64,000 nucleotides of DNA from Mesorhizobium_L sp035547755 (GCA_035547755.1 DASZUG010000027.1:55716-119715); one strand, 5' to 3'; shown: positions 1 through 8,942, counted from the stretch's first letter. Notes: generated by a model not told the origin, from the sequence alone. Translations and numbers: made by a program.

Positions 1-312
1 CACGTTCGGCGTGTTGGTGACGACGATGCCTTTCTGGGCGGCCGCGGCGACATCGATATTGTTCACGCCATTGCCGAAATTGGCGATCAATTTGAGGTCG
101 GGGCTCGCCTGCGCGATGACCGCGGCATCGATCCGGTCCGTCACCGTCGGCACGATCACGTCCGCCTCGCCCACCGCCTTGACGAGGTCGGATTGGCTCA
201 TCGGCCGGTCGTCGAGATTGAGGCGCGCATCGAAGAGTTCACGCATGCGCGTTTCGATCGCATCCGGAAGCTTGCGCATGATGACCACAACGGGCTTCTT
301 CCTGGCGGCCAT
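1..312 (-). CDS. D-2-hydroxyacid dehydrogenase, N-terminal part (cut by the window edge)
   Basis: The minus strand from the ATG at 312 reads 104 codons without a stop to the window edge. The product is the start of the substrate-binding domain of an NAD(P)-dependent D-isomer-specific 2-hydroxyacid dehydrogenase, the family of glyoxylate/hydroxypyruvate reductases. The telling stretch is LKLIANFGNGVNNIDVAAA followed by KGIVVTNTPNV, in which the family places the conserved N-x-G-x-G-x-D-N-I-D segment and the first helix leading to the Rossmann domain. The protein should be soluble and cytoplasmic. The catalytic Arg/Glu/His lie beyond the edge, so the exact substrate cannot be judged. Confidence 0.85.
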   Translation of the reverse strand, partial: MAARKKPVVVIMRKLPDAIETRMRELFDARLNLDDRPMSQSDLVKAVGEADVIVPTVTDRIDAAVIAQASPDLKLIANFGNGVNNIDVAAAAQKGIVVTNTPNV

Positions 313-481
313 AGTTTCCTCGAATCCGGGTCCTGTTGAGACCTCTTTAACCAAGACAAGCGACACTTTGAAAAGTGTTTCGGGCCCGCTTCCTCTCTAA
401 CAAGACGAGCCCGCCGTGACAAAGAAAAAGGGCGCATGACGTGAGGCTCGCGCCGCGGTCCGCGTTCCGGGGAAACGAAAA

Positions 482-1048
482 TTGTCTACTTCTGTCTATT
501 TCCGTAGAGTTTTATGCGTGGCGCTCTTGGGCGCCGCCTTTGCTATCCCGGCCATACGGACCATGCATGGCGGCGCTTCAGCCGCGCCGCCGCCCGGCGC
601 GACGCTGGGGCCGAGCGGATTGCCTTTGCCGCGCTTCGTCAGCCTCAAGGCGGATCGGGTGAATGTACGCGTCGGGCCCTCGACGTCCTACCCGGTCGAC
701 TGGCTCTACATGAAGGAAGGCCTGCCGGTCGAAATCCTGCAGGAATATGACACCTGGCGGAAGATCCGCGATTCGGACGGCACGGAAGGCTGGGTGAACA
801 AGATTCTTCTTTCCGGACGCCGCACTGGCATCGTCACGCCCTGGCAGAAGGGCAAGAGCGTTGAAATCCCGCTGAGAGCCGATCCCAGCAAGGATGCACA
901 CGCCGTGGCATTCCTGCAGCCGGGCATTATCGGGCAGATCCGGTCCTGCAACGGCACCTGGTGCGAAATGAGCTTTTCCGGCCATCGTGGCTGGATAAAC
1001 CAGAATATGGTCTGGGGCGCCTATCCCGGCGAACTGTTCAAGGAATGA
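482..1048 (+). CDS. Exported protein with bacterial SH3 domains
   Basis: The protein has 188 residues. A basic start and a hydrophobic stretch (residues about 8-26) form a signal peptide. It is followed by two SH3-like repeats: one at about residues 58-120 with the typical VNVRVGPSTSYPV and GWVNK turns, and a second at about 130-185 ending in GWINQN. Such proteins sit in the periplasm and are thought to bind envelope or peptidoglycan components. The frame opens with TTG at 482. A GTG four codons later is equally possible, while the first in-frame ATG (563) would cut off the signal peptide. It faces irr convergently and shares no operon with it. The family is clear; the cellular role is not known. 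Confidence 0.8.
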   Translation: MSTSVYFRRVLCVALLGAAFAIPAIRTMHGGASAAPPPGATLGPSGLPLPRFVSLKADRVNVRVGPSTSYPVDWLYMKEGLPVEILQEYDTWRKIRDSDGTEGWVNKILLSGRRTGIVTPWQKGKSVEIPLRADPSKDAHAVAFLQPGIIGQIRSCNGTWCEMSFSGHRGWINQNMVWGAYPGELFKE

Positions 1049-1108
1049 GACCGTAAAGACGGCTTCGCAGCAGCGGCCGGGCGGCCTCGCCGCAATGTCC
1101 AGAAAGGA

Positions 1109-1543
1109 CTAAACCTTCCTGGCGCGCACCCTGACAACGATGTCCACGTTCACAATCTCCATGCCTTCGGGTGGTTCCGGCAGGTTGACGACCGAAACCG
1201 GACCATCGACGGCATCGATATCGACGAGCCTGTTTTCATCCTCGATGAAGAAATGATGGTGGTCCGACGTGTTGGTGTCGAAATAGGTTTTCGACCCCTC
1301 GACTGCCAGCGAACGCAGCAATCCGGCGTCGGTGAACTGATGCAGCGTGTTGTAGACCGTCGCCAGCGAGACCGGCACGCCGGCGGCCTCGGCCTCCTCA
1401 TGCAGATCCTCGGCGGAAAGATGGCGGTCGCCCTGAGCGAAAAGGAGGCGGGCAAGAGCAATCCTCTGCCGAGTCGGCCTCAGGCCGACATGGCGGACCC
1501 TTTCCTCAGCATTTTCCACAACAATGCGCGTATTCGTGTCCAT
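1109..1543 (-). CDS. irr: Iron response regulator Irr (Fur superfamily)
   Basis: The protein has 144 residues, normal for Irr. The winged helix (residues about 20-80) contains LRPTRQRIALARLLF and the recognition helix VSLATVYNTLHQF. A His triplet at residues 95-97 (DHHHFF) matches the haem/metal-responsive site of rhizobial Irr. In Rhizobiales Irr represses or activates haem and iron-uptake genes when iron is low, and haem signals its inactivation. It is transcribed away from fabA, and irr next to fabA-fabB-fabI is the usual rhizobial order, so this is Irr rather than Fur/Mur or Zur. The 239-bp divergent spacer must hold both promoters, but I could not assign boxes or an ICE operator with confidence. 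Confidence 0.93.
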   Translation of the reverse strand: MDTNTRIVVENAEERVRHVGLRPTRQRIALARLLFAQGDRHLSAEDLHEEAEAAGVPVSLATVYNTLHQFTDAGLLRSLAVEGSKTYFDTNTSDHHHFFIEDENRLVDIDAVDGPVSVVNLPEPPEGMEIVNVDIVVRVRARKV

Positions 1544-1782
1544 GGCCTCTCCGGCCTCTTGCCTTCGTGAGCGATGCCGATAGTTTATGCCGGATCAAAA
1601 GCGATCACTCTAAATCCGGACAATTTCACTCGATATATTCCGTACACGCGCAAGGATCAAGAGCGGCACATTGACCGCCAAGCCGTCGCACGATAAGCGC
1701 AATCGGCATTTCCTCCTGGAAACAGACTGTGATAGGGAACCGCTGTGGCATCACATTCCACGGGCCATTGGATCGGAGCAGC

Positions 1783-2301
1783 ATGATACCGGGCGCCAAA
1801 TCCAGTTACGACTATGAGGACCTGCTGGCCTGCGCCCGTGGGGAACTGTTCGGGCCAGGCAACGCGCAATTGCCCGCTCCTCCGATGCTGATGTTCGACC
1901 GCATCACGGAAATCAGCGAGACCGGCGGCGAATTCGACAAGGGATTCGTCCGCGCCGAACTCGACATCAAGCCCGACCTCTGGTTCTTCGCCTGCCATTT
2001 CATCGGCAATCCCGTCATGCCTGGCTGTCTCGGCCTCGATGCGCTTTGGCAGATGACCGGCTTTTTCCTCGGCTGGCTCGGCGAACCCGGCAAAGGCATG
2101 GCGCTCTCGACCGGAGAGGTGAAGTTCAAGGGCATGGTGACGCCTGCTACCAAGAAAGTCGAATATGGGGTCGACTTCAAGCGTGTCATGCGCGGCAGGC
2201 TGGTGCTCGGCATCGGCGATGGCTGGCTCAAGGCGGACGGCGATCCCATATACAAGGCAACCGACCTGAGGGTGGGACTTGCCAAGCAGGATGCGGCCTA
2301 G
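1783..2301 (+). CDS. fabA: 3-hydroxydecanoyl-ACP dehydratase/isomerase FabA
   Basis: The protein has 172 residues, matching E. coli FabA (171-172). It dehydrates 3-hydroxydecanoyl-ACP and isomerises trans-2- to cis-3-decenoyl-ACP, the branch point of anaerobic unsaturated fatty acid synthesis. The catalytic His72 lies in FFACHFIGNPVMPG and Asp86 in GLDALWQ. I chose the ATG at 1783 because GGAGCA stands just upstream and the length then fits the family. The frame is open further 5' (to 1729), but that part is not conserved. It is the first gene of fabA-fabB-fabI on the plus strand. Confidence 0.97.
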   Translation: MIPGAKSSYDYEDLLACARGELFGPGNAQLPAPPMLMFDRITEISETGGEFDKGFVRAELDIKPDLWFFACHFIGNPVMPGCLGLDALWQMTGFFLGWLGEPGKGMALSTGEVKFKGMVTPATKKVEYGVDFKRVMRGRLVLGIGDGWLKADGDPIYKATDLRVGLAKQDAA

Positions 2302-2333
2302 AGTTACCGGCCCGACCGACAAGGGAGCACGTG

Positions 2334-3554
2334 ATGAGACGGGTGGTTGTCACCGGCATGGGGATCGTGTCCTCGATCGGCAACAATGCGCAGGAGGTCC
2401 AGGCTTCGCTTCATGATGCCCGCTCCGGCATAAGCTTTTCGGAAGAGTTCGCCGATCATGGATTCCGTTGCCAGGTATGGGCCCGGCCGACGCTCGACCC
2501 GACAGATATGGTCGATCGCCGCGCCATGCGCTTCCTGTCGAAGGGCGGCGCATGGAACCATGTCGCGATGCTGCAGGCGATCAGCGACGCCCGCCTGGAA
2601 GAAAACGAAATCACGAACGACCGCACCGGCATCATCATGGGTTCCGGCGGACCATCGACCAGCACCATCGTGGCTGCCGCGGATACGACACGGCAGAACA
2701 AGAGCCCGAAGCGAATCGGCCCGTTTGCCGTGCCGAAGGCAATGTCATCCACGGCTTCGGCAACGCTCGCCACGTGGTTCAAGATCCATGGCGTGAACTA
2801 TTCCATCACATCCGCCTGCTCGACTTCGGCGCACTGCATCGGCAATGCCTATGAACTGATCCAGTTCGGCAAGCAGGACAGGGTGTTCGCGGGCGGCCAT
2901 GAAGAGCTGGACTGGACCATGTCCAACCTGTTCGACGCGATGGGAGCCATGTCGAGCAAATTCAACGACCGCCCCGCCGAAGCCTCCCGCGCCTATGACA
3001 TCGATCGCGACGGCTTCGTCATCGCCGGCGGCGCCGGCGTGCTGGTGCTCGAGGAACTCGAGGTCGCGAAGGCGCGCGGCGCCAAGATCTATGCGGAGGT
3101 CATCGGCTACGGGGCGACTTCGGATGGATATGACATGGTCGCGCCTTCCGGCGAAGGAGCGGTACGCTGCATGCGGCAGGCACTGGCGACCGTCGCGGAG
3201 CCCATCGATTATATCAACACCCACGGGACATCGACGCCAGTCGGCGATTCGCGCGAGATGAACGCGATCCGCGAGGTGTTCGGGGAGAAACTACCCTACA
3301 TTACATCGACCAAATCGCTCACCGGCCATTCGCTAGGCGCCGCGGGCGTACACGAGTCGATCTATTCCATTCTGATGATGCAAGGCGATTTCATCGGCAA
3401 AAGCGCGCATATCGCAACGCTCGATCCCGAATTCGAAGGAATGCCTGTTGTTCTTGAGCGTATCGATAAGGCGAAGATCGACACTGTCCTGTCCAATTCG
3501 TTCGGCTTCGGGGGAACGAACGCGACTCTCGTTTTCCAACGCTATCGGGCCTAG
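2334..3554 (+). CDS. fabB: 3-oxoacyl-ACP synthase I FabB
   Basis: The protein has 406 residues. It is the condensing enzyme that elongates the cis-3-decenoyl-ACP made by FabA. Cys162 sits in the nucleophile motif SACSTSAHC, and the two active-site histidines are in NTHGTSTPVGD (about 296) and KSLTGHSLGAAG (about 331). The start ATG at 2334 lies 32 nt after the fabA stop, with AAGGGAG as ribosome binding site. A GTG stands directly before it (2331). The gene is co-transcribed with fabA. Confidence 0.97.
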   Translation: MRRVVVTGMGIVSSIGNNAQEVQASLHDARSGISFSEEFADHGFRCQVWARPTLDPTDMVDRRAMRFLSKGGAWNHVAMLQAISDARLEENEITNDRTGIIMGSGGPSTSTIVAAADTTRQNKSPKRIGPFAVPKAMSSTASATLATWFKIHGVNYSITSACSTSAHCIGNAYELIQFGKQDRVFAGGHEELDWTMSNLFDAMGAMSSKFNDRPAEASRAYDIDRDGFVIAGGAGVLVLEELEVAKARGAKIYAEVIGYGATSDGYDMVAPSGEGAVRCMRQALATVAEPIDYINTHGTSTPVGDSREMNAIREVFGEKLPYITSTKSLTGHSLGAAGVHESIYSILMMQGDFIGKSAHIATLDPEFEGMPVVLERIDKAKIDTVLSNSFGFGGTNATLVFQRYRA

Positions 3555-3665
3555 CCTGAAAGCGGTTCCACCATTTTCCGCACCGGGGGTGCGTCTGGGC
3601 GATTTCCGCATGGAAGAGAAGCGGAGATCAAGCCGGGAGGCCCCCGTGCCTCAGGGGACATATCC

Positions 3666-4475
3666 ATGAGCGAACTAATGAAGGGAAAGCGCGGCCTCGT
3701 CATGGGCGTCGCCAACGATCACTCGATCGCCTGGGGCATCGCCCAGCGGCTCGCGGCAAACGGTGCGGAACTCGCCCTCACCTATCAGGGCGACGCCTTC
3801 GGCCGGCGTGTAAAGCCCCTTGCGGAAAAGCTCGGCGCCAAGCTCGTGCTGCCTTGCGATGTCGAGGACAGCGCCTCCATCGCAGCGGTTTTCCAGGAAT
3901 TAAAGGCGGCATGGGACGGCATCGATTTCCTCGTCCATGCGATCGGCTTTTCGGACAAGAACGAGTTGAAGGGGCTATATGCCGACACAAGCCAGGAAAA
4001 CTTCATCCGCACGATGGTGATCTCCTGCTACTCCTTTACCGAGGTGGCGCGTCATGCCGCGGCGCTGATGCGCGGGCCGGGCGCCATGGTCACGCTGACC
4101 TATGCCGGATCCGTTCGCGTCATGCCGAATTACAATGTCATGGGGGTCGCCAAGGCGGCGCTTGAAGCAAGCGTTCGCTATCTCGCCAATGATTACGGGC
4201 CACGCGGCATCCGGATCAACGGGATTTCCGCCGGCCCGGTCCGCACGCTCGCAGGCGCCGGCATATCCGATGCACGGCACATGTTTTCCTACCAGCAGCG
4301 CAACTCGCCGCTCAGGAGGACCGTAAGCATCGACGAGGTGGGAGGATCGGCGCTTTATCTCCTGTCCGATCTTTCCTCCGGGGTTACGGGCGAAATCCAT
4401 TATGTGGATTCCGGCTATCACATCGTCTCGATGCCGACGCTGGAAGAGCTGAAAAGCTTCGACGAGGAGAAGTAA
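3666..4475 (+). CDS. fabI: Enoyl-ACP reductase FabI
   Basis: The 269-residue short-chain dehydrogenase carries the FabI-type active site Y-x6-K: Tyr156 and Lys163 in PNYNVMGVAK, with the second Tyr at 146. The N-terminal GVANDHSIAWGIA segment is the NAD(H)-binding signature of the family. It reduces trans-2-enoyl-ACP in the last step of fatty acid elongation. It stands 111 nt downstream of fabB on the same strand. This irr-fabA-fabB-fabI order is the one seen in Sinorhizobium and Brucella, where it encodes one of two FabI copies. Confidence 0.95.
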   Translation: MSELMKGKRGLVMGVANDHSIAWGIAQRLAANGAELALTYQGDAFGRRVKPLAEKLGAKLVLPCDVEDSASIAAVFQELKAAWDGIDFLVHAIGFSDKNELKGLYADTSQENFIRTMVISCYSFTEVARHAAALMRGPGAMVTLTYAGSVRVMPNYNVMGVAKAALEASVRYLANDYGPRGIRINGISAGPVRTLAGAGISDARHMFSYQQRNSPLRRTVSIDEVGGSALYLLSDLSSGVTGEIHYVDSGYHIVSMPTLEELKSFDEEK

Positions 4476-4612
4476 TTCCTCTGCGGCACGTCGCTTGGAA
4501 GAGGATTTCCGCCACAATCTTAGCCTGATATTGCCATCGCCCGATCGAATATGGCTTGGCTGATATGGCGTGCTCCCGGCACGATCTCGATGGTCCGACA
4601 CGTCTTCTATTT

Positions 4613-4924
4613 TCAGACGTGCGGCACTGGCTCGCCAAGTGGCTGCACCGCCAAACGCAGACCCATTGTGCGCAGGACAGCATTCAGGCTGCGCAGTTCC
4701 GGGTTTCCCTTCTCCGAAAGGGTACGATAGAGTTGTGTGGGGTTCAGTTCGGCCGACTTGGCGATGGCGGGCACGCCGCCGAACGCCTTTGCCATTTGCC
4801 GGAGCGTCACCAGCAGTTCGCCCTGGTCGCCATCGGCAAGGATCGCATCGAGCGTCGCGGCCGCTGTCGCCGGATCGTCGCGGAACAAATCAGCTATTGC
4901 GTCGTCATGACTACGGTCTTTCAT
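4613..4924 (-). CDS. Antitoxin of a RelE/ParE-type toxin-antitoxin pair (HigA-like)
   Basis: The 103-residue protein has a C-terminal helix-turn-helix (about residues 45-95; MAKAFGGVPAIAKSAELNPTQ... LYRTLSEKGNPELRSLNAVL). This is the pattern of the 'putative addiction module antidote' family (TIGR02684-type), which binds both its toxin and its own operator. Two in-frame ATGs (4930, 4924) follow the toxin stop at 4938. The second has AAGGAG eight bases upstream, a proper distance, so I chose it. The toxin gene comes first and the antitoxin second, as in HigBA-type loci. The pair lies between fabI and the rRNA methyltransferase, where related genomes usually have nothing. Confidence 0.85.
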   Translation of the reverse strand: MKDRSHDDAIADLFRDDPATAAATLDAILADGDQGELLVTLRQMAKAFGGVPAIAKSAELNPTQLYRTLSEKGNPELRSLNAVLRTMGLRLAVQPLGEPVPHV

Positions 4925-4937
4925 CGTCATTACTCCT

Positions 4938-5261
4938 TCAATCAGTACGGCTTTGCCAGTCGCGCCAACAGGCGCATGCCCGCCCAATGTCGGCGTCCTG
5001 TGTTCGCTTGGTGCCGCCGCACAAGAGCAACATCACCGTCCTGCCCGACCGGGCGTAATAAATGCGGTAGCCAGGACCGACATCAACGCGCAGTTCGTGG
5101 ACACCCTCGCGAAGCGGCTTGAAATCACCGAAGTTTCCCTGCTCAAGCCGGTTCAGACGTCGGATAATCGCCGCCTTGGCTTGCACGTCGCGAAGTTTGC
5201 GCAGCCAAGCGGCAATCAGGTCTTCGCCGTCACGCGTGAGGTAGTGCCGTACATCGAACAT
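4938..5261 (-). CDS. RelE/ParE-superfamily toxin (HigB-like)
   Basis: The protein has 107 residues. It carries the family hallmarks WLRKLRDVQAKAAIIRRLNR, GNFGDFKPLREGVHELR and GPGYRIYY, ending in LLLCGGTKRTQDADI, which matches the addiction-module killer family (TIGR02683-type). Relatives cut mRNA in the ribosome or poison gyrase; which applies here is unknown. There is no Shine-Dalgarno before the ATG at 5261. A perfect palindrome lies nine bases upstream, so the transcript may be leaderless and autoregulated. Confidence 0.88.
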   Translation of the reverse strand: MFDVRHYLTRDGEDLIAAWLRKLRDVQAKAAIIRRLNRLEQGNFGDFKPLREGVHELRVDVGPGYRIYYARSGRTVMLLLCGGTKRTQDADIGRACACWRDWQSRTD

Positions 5262-5270
5262 ATAGGCGAT

Positions 5271-5288
5271 ATTCGTTTAAAAACGAAT
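5271..5288 (-). promoter_or_regulatory. Palindromic operator before the toxin-antitoxin operon
   Basis: ATTCGTTT-TA-AAAACGAAT on the plus strand forms a perfect 8-bp inverted repeat (ATTCGTTT / AAACGAAT) with two bases between. It ends nine bases before the toxin start codon. On the minus strand TTGCAA (just upstream) and GAATAT (within the palindrome arm) are 17 bp apart and could be a weak -35/-10. Binding of the HTH antitoxin or toxin-antitoxin complex here would block RNA polymerase, the usual autoregulation of such pairs. The palindrome is seen directly; its role is inferred. Confidence 0.55.
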
Positions 5289-5338
5289 TTTTTGCAAGCC
5301 TCATCCAAATCTGGGAAGTGGCATCGGTGCGATATGCT

Positions 5339-6352
5339 CTACCGCCGGCCCCACAGCACCTTGAAACTGTCGTCGTGGGCGAGTTCGCCATGCGCTGAAA
5401 AGGCTTCGGCCAGAACTCGTTCGTAAGGCAGCGGGCGATTGGCCACCAGAAAAAGCCTTCCTCCCGGCTTCAGCGCGCTGGCGGCCTTGCGGATCATCTC
5501 CTGTCCGAGATGCGGCTCCGTGGCACGGCCGGTGTGAAAAGGTGGATTCATGACGACGATGTCGTAACGGCGGCCAACGGGCTCGCCAATGAGATCATGC
5601 CAGAAAAGCTCCCGGCGCGGCGATACAACGTAGCGCGCCAGATTGCGGCGGGCCGCTTCGAGCGACTCATAATCGGCCTCGTAGAGGTCCAGCCGCTCCA
5701 GCGGCAGGCCGCGTGAAAGCAATTCCGCCGAGAGATAGCCCCAGCCGGCGCAGAAATCCGCGACATCCCCTTGCAGATCATCCGGCAGGCTCCGGGCGAG
5801 AAGCGCCGATCCAGGGTCGATCCGGTCATGCGAGAAAGACCCGGCGGCGGTTTCATACCGCCCCACCACGAGCATCTTTTCCGGTCGCAAAGCGAGAACC
5901 ACATCTTCGATCTCGTCCGGCCGCCGCAGCCAGAACGCGACGCCATGATGTTTCGAAAGCGATCCTTCGATCGCCATCGATGATCCAACTCTCTTGCGCA
6001 GGCTCGCCAAGCCTTCCGCCTTGCCTCCGGCTACGACCACCAGACCGCCGGGGCGCGTCCTGAGAAGGGCTTCGGCGAGATAGGACTCGTTACGGTCACG
6101 ATGGCGGTCGCAGAGGACGAGAGCGAGATCGTAGTCCTCCCCTTCGGCGTGAGGAGCGACCTGAAATCCTTCTTGCTGCAAGGCCATGAAATAGGGCCGA
6201 AATCCCTGAACGAGATGCAGTCCCGCCGAAAACTCTTTCGGCATCCGCACACCCGGCCGGGCGCCCGGAAAGAGCGCCTGCGTTCCTTCCCCCGGCATGT
6301 CCAGCGCGCCACTGGCGAAGGGATGGATCAGGACCTTCCACGTGTCGTCCAT
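5339..6352 (-). CDS. rsmC: RsmC-like 16S rRNA guanine-N2 methyltransferase
   Basis: The protein has 337 residues with two halves, as in RsmC/RlmG. The degenerate N-terminal methyltransferase fold (about 1-165) is followed by an active SAM-dependent domain (about 170-337) with ADFCAGWGYLSAELLSRG as motif I and the catalytic NPPF tetrapeptide in VVMNPPFHTG. The family methylates N2 of guanine in rRNA (G1207 of 16S for RsmC). Position next to pnp is conserved in rhizobia. An upstream TTG (6373) keeps the frame open, but the ATG at 6352 has AAGGGAAG at a good distance. The exact target base is inferred from family only. Confidence 0.8.
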   Translation of the reverse strand: MDDTWKVLIHPFASGALDMPGEGTQALFPGARPGVRMPKEFSAGLHLVQGFRPYFMALQQEGFQVAPHAEGEDYDLALVLCDRHRDRNESYLAEALLRTRPGGLVVVAGGKAEGLASLRKRVGSSMAIEGSLSKHHGVAFWLRRPDEIEDVVLALRPEKMLVVGRYETAAGSFSHDRIDPGSALLARSLPDDLQGDVADFCAGWGYLSAELLSRGLPLERLDLYEADYESLEAARRNLARYVVSPRRELFWHDLIGEPVGRRYDIVVMNPPFHTGRATEPHLGQEMIRKAASALKPGGRLFLVANRPLPYERVLAEAFSAHGELAHDDSFKVLWGRR

Positions 6353-6433
6353 CGCCACTTCCCTTTTATCCAAAAAGAGACGGGCGCGCTCCGTGGAACG
6401 CGCCCGCCGGCTCGATCATGACAGTGAATAGCC

Positions 6434-8584
6434 TCAGGCGACGGCTTCTTCGCCGTCTTCGCTCTTCTTCTCGCGGACGATTTCCTTGCCCGTCTTCTGG
6501 TCGACCACCTTCATGGAAAGGCGGACCTTGCCACGCTCGTCGAAGCCCATGAGCTTGACGAAGACCTTGTCGCCTTCCTTGACCACGTCGGTCGTCTTCT
6601 GCACGCGCTCAGGCGCCAGTTGCGAAATATGGACGAGGCCGTCGCGCGGGCCGAAGAAGTTGACGAAGGCGCCGAAATCAGCTGTCTTGACGACAGTGCC
6701 TTCATAGATCTCGCCGACTTCCGGCTCGGCCACGATAGTGTGGATCCACTTCTTGGCCGCCTCGATTTCCTTGCCGTTGGCCGAGGCGATCTTCACCGTG
6801 CCGTCATCCTCGATGTTGATCTTGGCCCCGGTCTTTTCGACGATTTCGCGGATGACCTTGCCGCCGGTGCCGATGACGTCGCGGATCTTGTCGGTCGGGA
6901 TCTGCATGACCTCGATGCGCGGCGCGAACTCGCCGAGTTCCTTGCGGCTCTCGGTAATCGCCTTCGCCATCTCGCCGAGAATATGCAGGCGGCCGTCCTT
7001 GGCCTGGCCGAGCGCGACCTTCATGATCTCCTCGGTGATGCCGTCGATCTTGATGTCCATCTGCAGCGAGGTCACGCCGTTCGACGTGCCGGCCACCTTG
7101 AAATCCATGTCGCCGAGATGGTCCTCGTCGCCGAGGATGTCGGAAAGGACGGCGAAACGCTCACCTTCCTTGATAAGGCCCATGGCGATGCCCGCCACCG
7201 GCTTCGACAGCGGAACGCCCGCGTCCATCAGGGCAAGCGAGGTGCCGCAGACGGTCGCCATGGAGGAAGAGCCGTTCGATTCGGTGATCTCGGAAACCGC
7301 GCGGATCGTGTAGGGAAACTGCTCCACTCCCGGGAGCATCGGATGGATGGCGCGCCATGCGAGCTTGCCATGGCCGATCTCGCGGCGGCCCGGAGAACCC
7401 ATGCGTCCGGTCTCGCCCACCGAGAAGGGCGGGAAGTTGTAGTGCAGGAGGAAAGTTTCCTTGTAGGTGCCCGTCAGCGAGTCGATGAACTGCTCGTCTT
7501 CACCCGTGCCGAGCGTCGCAACCACAATCGCCTGGGTTTCGCCGCGCGTGAACAGGGCCGAACCGTGAGTGCGCGGCAGGATGCCGACCTCGGCCATGAT
7601 CGGACGGACGGTCTTGAGGTCGCGGCCGTCAATGCGGGAACCGGTGTCGAGAATGTTCCAGCGGACGATCTTGGCCTGGAGTTCCTTGAAGACAACGGCG
7701 ACCTGCTCAGCGCTCCATTTCGGCTGCTCCTCGCCTTCCGGAAGGAGCGCGGCTTTCACCTTGGCCTTGGCGGCATCGACGGCGGCATAACGCGTCTGCT
7801 TGTCGGTGATCTTGTAGGCGTCGCGCAGATCGCTTTCGGCGATCTTCAGCATTTCGCTCTCGAGTTCGGAATAATCCTCGGTGCTGTGCTCGCGAGGCTC
7901 CTTCGCCGCCACTTCAGCCAGCTTGATGATGGCGTCGATGACCGGCTGGAACGAGCGATGGCCGAACATGACGGCTTCGAGCATCACGTCCTCTGGCAGT
8001 TCCTGTGCCTCGGATTCCACCATGAGAACGGCTTCCGACGTGCCGGCGACGACGAGGTCGAGCTTGGATTCCGGCATCTCGTCGATATGCGGATTGAGCA
8101 CATATTGGCCATTGATGTAGCCGACGCGGGCGCCGCCGATCGGCCCCATGAAGGGAACGCCGGAAAGCGTGAGCGCCGCCGAGGCCGCGACCAGCGAAAG
8201 CACGTCGGGATTGTTCTCCAGATCGTGCTGCATGACGGTGATGATGACCTGCGTGTCGTTCTTGTAGCCGTCGGCGAACAGCGGGCGGATCGGGCGGTCG
8301 ATCAGGCGCGAAACCAGCGTCTCGTTCTCGCTCGGGCGGCCCTCACGCTTGAAATAACCGCCGGGGATCTTGCCGGCGGCGTAGGTCTTTTCCTGGTAGT
8401 TGACGGTGAGAGGAAAGAAATCCTGGCCAGGCTTCGGTTCCTTCGCGGAAACCACGGTCGCCAGCACGACGGTCTCTCCGTAAGTCGCGAGCACCGCGCC
8501 GTCGGCCTGGCGGGCGATCTTGCCGGTCTCGAGTTTGAGCGGACGGCCGCCCCATTCGATTTCCACTTGATGATGATTGAACAT
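6434..8584 (-). CDS. pnp: Polyribonucleotide nucleotidyltransferase (PNPase)
   Basis: The full-length protein has 716 residues. The order is: first RNase PH domain, helical linker, second catalytic RNase PH domain (FSVGETGRMGSPGRREIGHG around residues 390-410, and DILGDEDHLGDMDFKVAG), KH domain (IGTGGKVIREI, about 560-620) and S1 domain (VHISQLAPERVQ, about 625-695). It is a phosphorolytic 3'-5' exonuclease of mRNA decay and small-RNA turnover, partner of RNase E in the degradosome. It lies downstream of rpsO as in most proteobacteria, but 365 bp away with hairpins between. Processing and autoregulation of its leader, as in E. coli, are plausible but not shown here. Confidence 0.98.
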   Translation of the reverse strand: MFNHHQVEIEWGGRPLKLETGKIARQADGAVLATYGETVVLATVVSAKEPKPGQDFFPLTVNYQEKTYAAGKIPGGYFKREGRPSENETLVSRLIDRPIRPLFADGYKNDTQVIITVMQHDLENNPDVLSLVAASAALTLSGVPFMGPIGGARVGYINGQYVLNPHIDEMPESKLDLVVAGTSEAVLMVESEAQELPEDVMLEAVMFGHRSFQPVIDAIIKLAEVAAKEPREHSTEDYSELESEMLKIAESDLRDAYKITDKQTRYAAVDAAKAKVKAALLPEGEEQPKWSAEQVAVVFKELQAKIVRWNILDTGSRIDGRDLKTVRPIMAEVGILPRTHGSALFTRGETQAIVVATLGTGEDEQFIDSLTGTYKETFLLHYNFPPFSVGETGRMGSPGRREIGHGKLAWRAIHPMLPGVEQFPYTIRAVSEITESNGSSSMATVCGTSLALMDAGVPLSKPVAGIAMGLIKEGERFAVLSDILGDEDHLGDMDFKVAGTSNGVTSLQMDIKIDGITEEIMKVALGQAKDGRLHILGEMAKAITESRKELGEFAPRIEVMQIPTDKIRDVIGTGGKVIREIVEKTGAKINIEDDGTVKIASANGKEIEAAKKWIHTIVAEPEVGEIYEGTVVKTADFGAFVNFFGPRDGLVHISQLAPERVQKTTDVVKEGDKVFVKLMGFDERGKVRLSMKVVDQKTGKEIVREKKSEDGEEAVA

Positions 8585-8748
8585 GTCTTGTCCTTTTCCT
8601 ACGGAACGGGCCGCTTTCCTGCGACGCCGCGTTCCGGCTTCTTTCGCGGACGAGCCACGGGCAAGACAGCAGGATATCCTTCATCAAATGCGCGACGGAA
8701 CGGCGCGCCGGGTATCCTGCAATCCTGCCCCATGACCGGTCCATGGCA

Positions 8749-8785
8749 AGAGCATGGGTGCGATCAGATCGAAGCAACATGCTCT
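8749..8785. repeat. Small palindromic intergenic repeat (rhizobial type)
   Basis: AGAGCATG (8749-8756) and CATGCTCT (8778-8785) form a perfect 8-bp inverted repeat, and the loop itself holds the palindrome CGATCAGATCG. The AGAGCATG arms recur at 28676-28690 in another core-gene spacer, so I read both as members of a dispersed family typical of rhizobial intergenic regions. Function is unknown; such elements can act as RNA hairpins. Confidence 0.5.
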
Positions 8786-8912
8786 TTATCTCTGCATGAT
8801 CCGCTGGAAACATCAGTACCGGCTGTCCGGATCATGCCATTTTCGGACCTCGAAAGTTCCATGCTTCCGATGGTGTCCGACCGGACCGTCATTCTCGCGG
8901 TCCGGAATGAAA

Positions 8913-8942
8913 GCCGGCGAACCGCATGCGCGATCCGCCGGC
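8913..8942 (-). terminator. Hairpin directly after rpsO, probable terminator or processing site
   Basis: GCCGGCG (8913-8919) pairs with CGCCGGC (8936-8942), a perfect 7-bp GC stem beginning eight bases after the rpsO stop. On the minus strand it is followed by TTTCATT, a weak T-rich tail. A second hairpin (8881-8905) follows. Together they would end or attenuate transcription into pnp. Confidence 0.45.
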
